From a virus, in IMG/VR virus record IMGVR_UViG_3300042385_001021, positions 1 to 26,725 of that record: a stretch of 26,725 nucleotides of DNA; one strand, given 5' to 3'. The notes below the pieces were generated by a model. That model was not told where the DNA came from. It was given only the letters and a program-made list of their open reading frames with translations, and searched no databases. Within the stretch, counting starts at the first letter, position 1. The number at the start of each line of letters is the position of its first letter. A program made the translations under genes and the position numbers. Of the stretch, positions 16,133-21,715 are shown piece by piece.

Positions 16133-16362
16133 TCTTCTTTAAAAGAAACTCTAACCTGTCCCCATTTTCCTAAAGGACATTCTGCATTTGGCAGTTTAGT
16201 TTTTTGATTCATTAAACAACCACATTTTTTACATTGGCTTGTTAGGTGTATTAGTTCTGGACATGTTTTACATATGTTAAAACGCTCTGTAGCAATTTCT
16301 GCTTCTACCCTGCCAATATTTTTATTAAATAAATCCCAAGGTCTTGCTTTTTTTTCTGACAT
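16129..16362 (-). CDS. Zinc-ribbon phage protein
   Basis: The 77-residue protein has 'RPWDLFN' near its N-terminus and then four paired cysteines plus one more: 'CKTCPEL', 'CKKCGCLMN' and 'AECPLGKW'. This is a Zn-binding knuckle pattern seen in small proteins of cyanophages and other aquatic phages (DUF6171-like, from memory). The function is unknown and may be nucleic-acid or protein binding. It starts 5 nt after the stop of the 16368-16586 gene with no Shine-Dalgarno, so coupling is likely. Its stop codon overlaps the stop of the lysozyme gene on the other strand. Confidence 0.75.
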   Translation of the reverse strand: MSEKKARPWDLFNKNIGRVEAEIATERFNICKTCPELIHLTSQCKKCGCLMNQKTKLPNAECPLGKWGQVRVSFKED

Positions 16363-16367
16363 TAGAA

Positions 16368-16586
16368 TTATTCTGGATTTGTAAATTCAGAGGTTAATGG
16401 ATTATAGATTGAACCAATACGTGGTGCATTAACTGTATTTTTTTTATCTGTAATGTCTACAATAATTGGATCACTTAAAACTATCGCAGCAAACTTATCT
16501 ACTGCTGCAATTATTTCTACAACTTCATTATCTATAATAAATGCTATTAATGTTGGTGCAATAGTATCAATTGATGTTTCTGACAT
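16368..16586 (-). CDS. Small phage protein, function unknown
   Basis: The 72-residue protein has the hydrophobic strand pattern 'LIAFIIDNEVVEIIAAVDKFAAIVLSDPIIVDIT' and a short C-terminal tail 'GSIYNPLTSEFTNPE'. Similar small proteins ('FIIDG.V...DDR.AAI.LS.P.IVDVT', then 'YDG..F') occur in aquatic myophages without an assigned function. It has an AAGGAG ribosome binding site, and its stop is 5 nt before the zinc-ribbon gene. Confidence 0.7.
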   Translation of the reverse strand: MSETSIDTIAPTLIAFIIDNEVVEIIAAVDKFAAIVLSDPIIVDITDKKNTVNAPRIGSIYNPLTSEFTNPE

Positions 16587-16600
16587 ATTTATCTCCTTTT

Positions 16601-16611
16601 AGTATAGTATA
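16601..16611 (-). promoter_or_regulatory. Promoter before the 72-residue gene
   Basis: The minus strand has two overlapping TATACT boxes (TATACTATACT), preceded by TG. The upstream gene stops at 16624, so this 37-bp gap holds little else. Confidence 0.4.
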
Positions 16612-16623
16612 CAGTATTAATTT

Positions 16624-17565
16624 TTATTGTGCAGCAAAATTATCCAATAAAGATCCGGCATTTGTAGTTGATGGAGTTTTTACTATTCCAACACTTGTTC
16701 CTTTAGTTGGTGATGTAGCAGTATAAACAAGGTCTGATCCTAACTGTGAAGATAGTCCAGCACTTGAGTACGCCTTTGCTGTTATTACATCTCCAGATGT
16801 TGAAACAAGAATAGATGAAGCGGTTGTATAACTAGAAGAGTTACTTTGAGTTGCTATTGTTGATGATGTTGGAGTAGTAATTGTTCCAGAAACATCTGAA
16901 TAAATTGAAAGAGTTGTTGCTGTACAGGTTTGACAATTACAACTATATGTGCCTGCATAAGATGCACAAGTGGTTACAGCACACCCACATCCTTCTTGTG
17001 CTGCTGCTGGATTTGGCAATTGTTCGTAAGTTAAACAAGATCCTGGCGTGTATGTACCATTTCCTACAAAACCTTCTGTATAGTTATCATAACAAGGACA
17101 AGGGGCTGTTGTGCCACTTGATGATCCTGCAGGGCAACTACAAGAACCTGCTGAATATGAAGTGCAACTACCATTATAGGTTCCAATTGAACATGTATTA
17201 TATTGAGAACAGTATGTTGAATTACACTCACCACCACATGTTTGACAATTACAACTTGATGTTGAATAGCCAACAGAACTTGCCCACCAATTATTATTAT
17301 CAGTTACCCAAAAAGCAACTCCTGGGCCACCATTTGTAATATCAGCAGAAACTGTTACATCTTGAAGTCCTAAGTTTATTGATGCTAATGGATAAGCACT
17401 TCCTGCATCTGAAGATGTTGCTTTATTTGTAGATATTGTCCATGTGCCTCTTGTTGCTGACCATGTCTGTCCTGTGTCTGTTGATCCTATAGATCCATCT
17501 GATCTATTAAAAGAATCAGTTATTTTACTTAATATTGATGTGATAATTCCAAGTATATTTAGCAT
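16624..17565 (-). CDS. Fibre/adhesion protein with a Cys-rich insertion
   Basis: The 313-residue protein starts with a hydrophobic helix and then a jelly-roll-like domain. The motifs 'DSFNRSDGSIGSTDTGQTW' and 'GVAFWVTDNNNWWASSVGY' are typical of carbohydrate-binding-like folds in phage tail proteins. After residue 104 comes an insertion with 18 cysteines in about 110 residues, bounded by CNCQTC at both ends (105-110 and 209-214). The beta-sandwich then resumes ('TTLSIYSDVSG...'). So many paired cysteines imply disulfides or metal binding, and disulfides could only form outside the cell. It follows the 307-residue fibre gene by 9 bp with its own AAGGA, so it is probably part of the same tail tip. 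Confidence 0.72.
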   Translation of the reverse strand: MLNILGIITSILSKITDSFNRSDGSIGSTDTGQTWSATRGTWTISTNKATSSDAGSAYPLASINLGLQDVTVSADITNGGPGVAFWVTDNNNWWASSVGYSTSSCNCQTCGGECNSTYCSQYNTCSIGTYNGSCTSYSAGSCSCPAGSSSGTTAPCPCYDNYTEGFVGNGTYTPGSCLTYEQLPNPAAAQEGCGCAVTTCASYAGTYSCNCQTCTATTLSIYSDVSGTITTPTSSTIATQSNSSSYTTASSILVSTSGDVITAKAYSSAGLSSQLGSDLVYTATSPTKGTSVGIVKTPSTTNAGSLLDNFAAQ

Positions 17566-17574
17566 GGAATATCC

Positions 17575-18498
17575 TTAAGCCGTCAGATCGCCTAGAAGAA
17601 CCCAACTATTTGTACCTGTTTTAATAAGTGTTGCTGCTGAGTATTGGCCAGAAAGTTTTCTATTGTTATTCTTGCTATTTAATGTAACGCTTCCACTTAC
17701 TGGTGCAATTGATGTTTGAACAGAACCTATTTGTAGAATGTCAACCCTTGCTCCCGCTGGAAATGTGGTTTCTAGTGGAATTGTAATAATTGAAGTTGAT
17801 GATGATACGTTCATAATAATAATTTTGCCAGCATCTGCTGGATCTAATGTATAGTTTGCTGTCTTAGTTGATGAATCAACTGTTTGTTTTAATGTTGAGA
17901 CTGCATCGTATGTTGTTTTTACAGCAGTTGGAGTTGCTGCTTTAACTGACGAAGTTTCTGATGTAGAATCACTTAACTGAACAACTCCTACAACAGATGT
18001 TGTTGCTGCAGTTGATGCTTTGTCATACGCTGCTTTTACTGCAGTTGGTGTTGCTGCTTTAATTGAAGAGGTTTCTGATGTAGAGTCTGATAATTGAACA
18101 ATTCCCACAACAGATGTTGTTGCTGCTTGTGGTGGTGCAATCCATTTAAGTCCACTTGTTTCGGCTGTGTCTGTTGAAAGAATATATCCAGCAGATCCGG
18201 CAGTAAGTTTAACTACTGTATCAGCAGCACTTCCTACAATTAAATCACCTTTATCGTCTATAATTGTTTTTGATACAACAGTTCCATCTGCAGTTACTAG
18301 ATCGGCAATATCTGATTGAATTTCTTTTAAATAATATGCAATACCTGCAGTTGCATCTGCGCCAGGAGCAAGGACTCCACTTTGTCCATAATGATAATTT
18401 CTTAATGCAACTTGAATATCTGCAGGATCAGTTAATTCCGGCATTTTTGCAAGGGGATAAGGATGATTTCCAGTTGATCCAATAGAGGTAGCAGCCAT
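17575..18498 (-). CDS. Modular tail-fibre protein C
   Basis: The protein has 307 residues. An N-terminal attachment region ('HPYPLAKMPELTDPADIQVALRNYHYG') is followed by 'DDKGDLIVGSAADTVVKL', shared with fibre B. Two tandem ~39-residue repeats come next ('TTSVVGIVQLSDSTSETSS' and 'TTSVVGVVQLSDSTSETSS', each followed by KAATPTAVK), which match the phage tail-fibre repeat known from P2/lambda-type fibres (Phage_fiber_2). The C-terminal 60 residues ('RVDILQIGSVQTSIAP' to 'TNSWVLLGDL') match the end of fibre A. It is probably a receptor-binding fibre. Translation is leaderless by its promoter, with TGTTATAAT 6 nt before ATG. Confidence 0.82.
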   Translation of the reverse strand: MAATSIGSTGNHPYPLAKMPELTDPADIQVALRNYHYGQSGVLAPGADATAGIAYYLKEIQSDIADLVTADGTVVSKTIIDDKGDLIVGSAADTVVKLTAGSAGYILSTDTAETSGLKWIAPPQAATTSVVGIVQLSDSTSETSSIKAATPTAVKAAYDKASTAATTSVVGVVQLSDSTSETSSVKAATPTAVKTTYDAVSTLKQTVDSSTKTANYTLDPADAGKIIIMNVSSSTSIITIPLETTFPAGARVDILQIGSVQTSIAPVSGSVTLNSKNNNRKLSGQYSAATLIKTGTNSWVLLGDLTA

Positions 18499-18504
18499 AC
18501 AAAC

Positions 18505-18513
18505 ATTATAACA
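18505..18513 (-). promoter_or_regulatory. Leaderless extended -10 promoter
   Basis: The minus strand reads TGTTATAAT, 6 nt, ATG (18498). Confidence 0.6.
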
Positions 18514-18525
18514 TATTAATAAAAA

Positions 18526-18675
18526 CTATTGAGTTATTGTAATGGCGCTATTTACTTCAATTACTTCTATTTCTTGATCAATTCCCGTTAAATTTGGAGC
18601 GGTATTGAGAACAAGATTTAGATCTGATTGATAAACAGTTATATAATCTTCTTCATAGATAAAAACTTCAGGCAA
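18526..18675 (-). CDS. 49-residue micro-ORF coupled to baseplate-type gene
   Basis: A TTG start (18675) overlaps the last codons of the 18668-19069 gene (CTTGCCTGA). The frame stays open for 49 residues, beginning 'PEVFIYEEDYITVYQSDLN' and ending in 'ITITQ', and it fills the gap before the next promoter exactly. The product is acidic and beta-prone. The arrangement resembles the other two baseplate-type paralogues, which also have a small coupled gene just downstream. I know no family. The non-ATG start is inferred from the overlap. Confidence 0.5.
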   Translation of the reverse strand: MPEVFIYEEDYITVYQSDLNLVLNTAPNLTGIDQEIEVIEVNSAITITQ

Positions 18676-19069
18676 GATGATTGCCCAATGTGCCAGTTAC
18701 GTCATCAGTTACTGTAATCGCTCCAGTTAAAAGCGTATATCTTAAGGAAGCACCATTATAAATCTCAACATCATAATAATACGTTGATCCTCCTACTAAA
18801 ACAGTTCTAGCACCTGGTTTAATTGTGCAGGTAATAATGTCTGTTCCTCCATCTGTTGTTGCAGAAAGCATACTGTCATTTGCAGTGTTACTAATTTTAG
18901 TTGTTGGATTATCTCCTCTGCTTGTAGAAATTGTAAAAACTGTTGTTGCAGGCGCTGAGGCATAAGCGGCTAAGTCAAATGTTGCTCCAGTAGAAGTTTT
19001 CGGGGTAATTTTAAAAACAAATGTGTCTCCACGATAATAGTCAAAGTCATATGTTCCAGGAAATGCCAT
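18668..19069 (-). CDS. Baseplate-type beta-sandwich protein (paralogue 2 of 3)
   Basis: The 133-residue protein has 'DFDYYRGDTFVFKITPKT' at the start and 'YYYDVEIYNG...TLLTGAITVTDDVTG' at the end. The order of motifs is the same as in 15058-15474 and 19917-20330: GD followed by an F-x-[IV] strand, a central DW or DL strand, and a terminal 'G.I.V..DVT'. It is probably an Ig-like or BppU-N-like domain of the baseplate or of a fibre adaptor. The mRNA is predicted to be leaderless. Its last codons overlap the TTG start of the 49-residue ORF. Confidence 0.6.
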   Translation of the reverse strand: MAFPGTYDFDYYRGDTFVFKITPKTSTGATFDLAAYASAPATTVFTISTSRGDNPTTKISNTANDSMLSATTDGGTDIITCTIKPGARTVLVGGSTYYYDVEIYNGASLRYTLLTGAITVTDDVTGTLGNHLA

Positions 19070-19075
19070 GATCTT

Positions 19076-19084
19076 ATTATACCA
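19076..19084 (-). promoter_or_regulatory. Leaderless extended -10 promoter
   Basis: The minus strand reads TGGTATAAT, 6 nt, ATG (19069). It abuts the stop codon of the collagen-like gene. Confidence 0.6.
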
Positions 19085-19840
19085 CTAAGAAATGTGGACT
19101 AAGATAGATTTGACTTTTACATCCCCGTCAAAATCTGCTCTAATTTGTGGGTTAATTCCATATTTTCTAATTCTGTCATTTACTATGTACAGGGTTTGGG
19201 TAACTGAAAAATCATAAAGATATTTATATTTTAGGTTTGCTACAAACTGTGTTGAATTTAAAGTTGCTTTTTCAGAAAAGGCTCTTATCCAAACTTCAGT
19301 ATTATTTCCATATGTTTCTAGTTCAAAACAATAAGTTATTTCAACTCTAGTGCCTATATCTAATCCTTTAAAGTTTAATTGTTGATTTGCTGCACTCCAT
19401 AGACTTACATTTCCTTTTGGCAAATATTCTTCGTTTGTCCCCTCAGATTTTGCATCATTTAATAAATTTACCCATCCTTCATCTCCGCTAGATAGTCCTA
19501 CACGAATTTGTGACTGATCTAAATTTTCATAATATGCCCAACCAGACTTTCTATTTTGAGAAACTATTCCGTTGCTTGCAACAATTGATGATTCTCCTGG
19601 TTCTCCCTTTTGTCCTCTTTCACCTCGCGGTCCAGGATCCCCTTTATCGCCTTTTGGTCCTATCTCTCCCTGTCTACCAGCAATTCCTTGTGGTCCTGGT
19701 GGCCCTACAAGTATTCTGTAGTCTATATCGGGCACTGAGGGATTATTTGTTTCTATAACTGTTTCTGCTACTGCTTCGGCATAGCCATATTTAGGTTTTG
19801 ATTGCATTCCTGGAATTTCAGATTTTTTACTTATGCTCAC
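19085..19840 (-). CDS. Collagen-like virion protein
   Basis: The 251-residue protein has 13 unbroken Gly-X-Y triplets (residues 46-84, beginning 'GPPGPQGIAGRQGEIGPKGD'), so it should trimerise as a short collagen stalk. Residues 1-45 would anchor it, and 85-251 form a beta-rich head ('GWAYYENLDQSQIRVGLSSGD', 'VSLWSAANQQLNF', 'VEITYCFELETYG'). Collagen stalks are known in phage tail fibres and capsid decorations. The start is GTG, and its first bases overlap the TGA of the 27-residue ORF (GTGA), so translation is coupled. Confidence 0.78.
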   Translation of the reverse strand: MSISKKSEIPGMQSKPKYGYAEAVAETVIETNNPSVPDIDYRILVGPPGPQGIAGRQGEIGPKGDKGDPGPRGERGQKGEPGESSIVASNGIVSQNRKSGWAYYENLDQSQIRVGLSSGDEGWVNLLNDAKSEGTNEEYLPKGNVSLWSAANQQLNFKGLDIGTRVEITYCFELETYGNNTEVWIRAFSEKATLNSTQFVANLKYKYLYDFSVTQTLYIVNDRIRKYGINPQIRADFDGDVKVKSILVHIS

Positions 19841-19920
19841 TTATTAATTATAAAGGTTTTTAAGTTAACCTTAATCACCTTAGAGGGTGTAACTGCAGGT
19901 GAGGTAACTTTAATAATCAT
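19837..19920 (-). CDS. 27-residue micro-ORF between two coupled genes
   Basis: The ORF encodes 'MIIKVTSPAVTPSKVIKVNL' plus KTFIINK. Its ATG overlaps the stop of the 19917-20330 gene (ATGA), and its TGA overlaps the GTG start of the collagen-like gene (GTGA). Both junctions are typical of real coupled genes, so this is more than chance open frame. It may also serve only to carry ribosomes to the collagen-like gene. The product is basic and beta-prone, and I know no family. Confidence 0.5.
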   Translation of the reverse strand: MIIKVTSPAVTPSKVIKVNLKTFIINK

Positions 19921-20330
19921 AGCCCAGTACCTGTTACATCGCTAAGTACTACAATAGTTCCAATAACTGGTGTCCAAGTAACTTCTGATTCAACTGCACC
20001 AGACTCATCGTTAGGAATAATAATTTCCAAGTCAAAAGGTAATTCTAAAACGGTATTTCTATAACCAGTTCCCCAAAGTTTTGTAATCTCAGAGGTAGCG
20101 GTAATAACAACATAACCAGTATATTTTTCAACGGTCAATTCATCTAAAGTATCACCAGAGGCATCGTAGGAAGAAGAAACAAATGTCCAATCAGAAATAT
20201 CTACAAAAGTAACTTCATCATCTTCTAAAAATTCTACTTTAAGAGTTGCAGAATCTCCACGAACTACTTTCCATTGGATATTTATTGGAGATGCACCTAC
20301 TTGATCAATGGAAGCGGTGACATAACTCAT
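19917..20330 (-). CDS. Baseplate-type beta-sandwich protein (paralogue 3 of 3)
   Basis: The 137-residue protein has 'INIQWKVVRGDSATLKVEFLEDDEV', 'VDISDWTFVSSSYDASGD', 'YTGYVVITATSEITKLWGTGYRNTVLELPFDLEI', and 'TPVIGTIVVLSDVTGTG'. It is the clearest member of the three-protein family in this window and looks like the Ig-like N-terminal domain of BppU-type baseplate proteins. It heads a unit of three coupled genes (this, the 27-residue ORF and the collagen-like protein), which suggests an adaptor that carries the collagen fibre. The mRNA is predicted to be leaderless. Confidence 0.62.
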   Translation of the reverse strand: MSYVTASIDQVGASPINIQWKVVRGDSATLKVEFLEDDEVTFVDISDWTFVSSSYDASGDTLDELTVEKYTGYVVITATSEITKLWGTGYRNTVLELPFDLEIIIPNDESGAVESEVTWTPVIGTIVVLSDVTGTGL

Positions 20331-20336
20331 AAAATT

Positions 20337-20345
20337 ATTATACCA
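20337..20345 (-). promoter_or_regulatory. Leaderless extended -10 promoter
   Basis: The minus strand reads TGGTATAAT, 6 nt, ATG (20330). A weak -35 (CTGTCA, 17-bp spacing) can be placed. Confidence 0.62.
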
Positions 20346-20403
20346 TACGGTTTTTCATTTGACAGATCAGGAAAGTTCGTGTATACTTAAAATATATAAG
20401 AAA

Positions 20404-20417
20404 AAAGATGTATCTTT
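20404..20417 (-). terminator. Weak AT-only hairpin with T tract
   Basis: AAAGAT and ATCTTT are separated by 2 nt and followed on the minus strand by a few extra Ts. It could end the holin-like transcript, but the stem has only one G-C pair in its 6 and the loop is tight. The rest of the 128-bp gap is AT-rich and shows nothing else except the promoter at 20337. Confidence 0.2.
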
Positions 20418-20458
20418 AAGTTAAATATATAGAAGATATTTTATATATAGTATATATA

Positions 20459-20668
20459 TTATGGATGATTCTTTAAATGATCAATTAAAAGGTCGAACAC
20501 TTTGTCAGTTTTTTGTTCTAGTCTATTCAAGGAGTCTTTCATCGAAGATCCACCATTCGGGCGAAGTTCGGATAAATAATGTTTTACGAGCCACTTGACT
20601 CCGCCTGCAACTAGTGCTAGAATTGATAGCAATGTAAGAATCATTCCCAACCAGTCTTGTGCATTCAT
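20459..20668 (-). CDS. Holin-like one-helix membrane protein
   Basis: The 69-residue protein has one transmembrane helix (residues about 7-28, 'LGMILTLLSILALVAGGVKW'), a short basic stretch, and a helical, charged C-terminus ('MKDSLNRLEQKTDKVFDLLIDHL') that may be a coiled coil. The size and layout fit small phage holins and holin-like proteins of actinophages, but many phage membrane proteins look alike. It is the first gene of the late minus cluster in reading direction, 5 kb from the lysozyme gene. A TGATATAAT box ends 9 nt before its ATG. Confidence 0.55.
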   Translation of the reverse strand: MNAQDWLGMILTLLSILALVAGGVKWLVKHYLSELRPNGGSSMKDSLNRLEQKTDKVFDLLIDHLKNHP

Positions 20669-20677
20669 TGTAGGATT

Positions 20678-20686
20678 ATTATATCA
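20678..20686 (-). promoter_or_regulatory. Extended -10 promoter of the holin-like gene
   Basis: The minus strand reads TGATATAAT, 9 nt, ATG (20668). It is back to back with the plus-strand gene that starts at 20703. Confidence 0.5.
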
Positions 20687-20702
20687 TCATTTAAGGGGAG
20701 TT

Positions 20703-21473
20703 TTGAAAAAAGAAATACTCAGTACGCTTGAATACTCAAAAAATATAATTATATCTCCAGATGTTGATGGTTTAATGAGCGCAACTCTTCTTTCTCGAAA
20801 TTTGGGACATCGAGTCGTCGGCACATATGACAAAAGTATTTTATGTTTGGCGGAAGGTATAAATCCGGCGGAATGTCTGTTCGTAGACTGCGATATGAAT
20901 ACTTCAGAGTTCGCGTCAATTGGAAATCATATGCGACTTATGGAAGATAACATCTGTATCGAATCTTTTAATCCAAATGTTCACTTTGCCACCAAAAAGT
21001 ATAACGAAAAGTTCCCTTACGCAACGTGTTACTTAATCGCGTTCGCAATAGAGGCACAAACCACCACTTTAGACAAACAACGCATGGCATATGCAGATTC
21101 GACATATAAAAATGCTGTCGACTATGCAGAGAATATGCGAAATTGGTCTACTAGGATGGATGATGAGAATGTTCGGTATGTTTTGTCTGATAAAGTGGAT
21201 GTTTCCGAAGTAGCAAAAGAGTATGAAGACAAACAAGGTTTGGTATCTCGTAGACTAGGCTTAGAAAAGTATCTAGTTGAAATGAATACCGCATTAAAAA
21301 AACACTCTGCTTGGAATTTTGCATTTTCTGGGAAATTAACAACAATTAAAAAATATAAAACGGGATTAGTTGACAAAAATACTGCTATACGGTACAATAA
21401 AGATATAATCTCCTATGCTGAAATCTATGGTGGAGAATATAGCGTTACCTACAAGGATTTGGAAGAGGTATGA
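20703..21473 (+). CDS. DHH-phosphoesterase-like protein
   Basis: The protein has 256 residues from a TTG start. The frame is open further upstream, to 20595, but AAGGGGAG lies just before the TTG and the upstream part overlaps the holin-like gene. The N-terminal part resembles DHH-superfamily hydrolases (RecJ/NrnA type): 'IIISPDVDGLMSATLLSR' (Asp20, Asp22) looks like motif I and 'ECLFVDCDMN' (Asp62) like motif II. 'IGNHM' (Asn75, His76) stands where DHH would be. 'ESFNPNVHFA...FPYATCYLIAFAIE' may be the later His/Asn region. If active it would cleave nucleic acids or nucleotides with Mn2+. The altered DHH motif may mean altered chemistry or loss of activity. CpG seems more frequent here than in the late genes, by eye. 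Confidence 0.55.
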   Translation: MKKEILSTLEYSKNIIISPDVDGLMSATLLSRNLGHRVVGTYDKSILCLAEGINPAECLFVDCDMNTSEFASIGNHMRLMEDNICIESFNPNVHFATKKYNEKFPYATCYLIAFAIEAQTTTLDKQRMAYADSTYKNAVDYAENMRNWSTRMDDENVRYVLSDKVDVSEVAKEYEDKQGLVSRRLGLEKYLVEMNTALKKHSAWNFAFSGKLTTIKKYKTGLVDKNTAIRYNKDIISYAEIYGGEYSVTYKDLEEV

Positions 21474-21664
21474 TGAATAGAAAAGAAATTGAAGCAATTA
21501 TTATTGAAGAAATGGTTTTTTTATACACAGAAGAAGGAAATGCACTTAATGTTCCTACAAAAATGATTGAAAAAGGAATTCGTCTGTCGATGCCTGGTTG
21601 GGAAATAGTTGCAGAAAAACTTTCTTCAAGGCTAGAAGAGAAATTGCTAAATATCGCAACTTGA
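21470..21664 (+). CDS. Small protein coupled to the DHH-like gene
   Basis: The 64-residue protein ('MMNRKEIEAIIIEEMVFLYT...') starts in an ATGA overlap with the preceding stop, so the two genes form one translation unit. It looks alpha-helical and soluble, with Glu and Lys spread throughout and no cysteines. I know no family. Its final TTGA overlaps the -35 box of the next promoter. Confidence 0.65.
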   Translation: MMNRKEIEAIIIEEMVFLYTEEGNALNVPTKMIEKGIRLSMPGWEIVAEKLSSRLEEKLLNIAT

Positions 21665-21689
21665 CTTTAAAATATCTATGGTTTATACT
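21661..21689 (+). promoter_or_regulatory. Consensus-type promoter
   Basis: TTGACT, a 17-bp spacer and TATACT are present. The leader of about 20 nt contains GAAGGG before the ATG at 21716. Confidence 0.65.
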
Positions 21690-21715
21690 TGATATAACAA
21701 CTACGAAGGGTTAAA

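Noticed and set aside
16881-17339. A 152-codon plus-strand frame opposite the Cys-rich fibre gene
   Set aside because: It is rich in Leu, His and Asn, as expected from the antisense of a Cys/Ser/Thr-rich gene. It lacks a ribosome binding site, and the minus-strand frame has recognisable domains.
20595-20702. An N-terminal extension of the DHH-like gene
   Set aside because: The extra 36 residues have no similarity to the DHH fold and overlap the holin-like gene on the other strand. The TTG at 20703 has AAGGGGAG just upstream.
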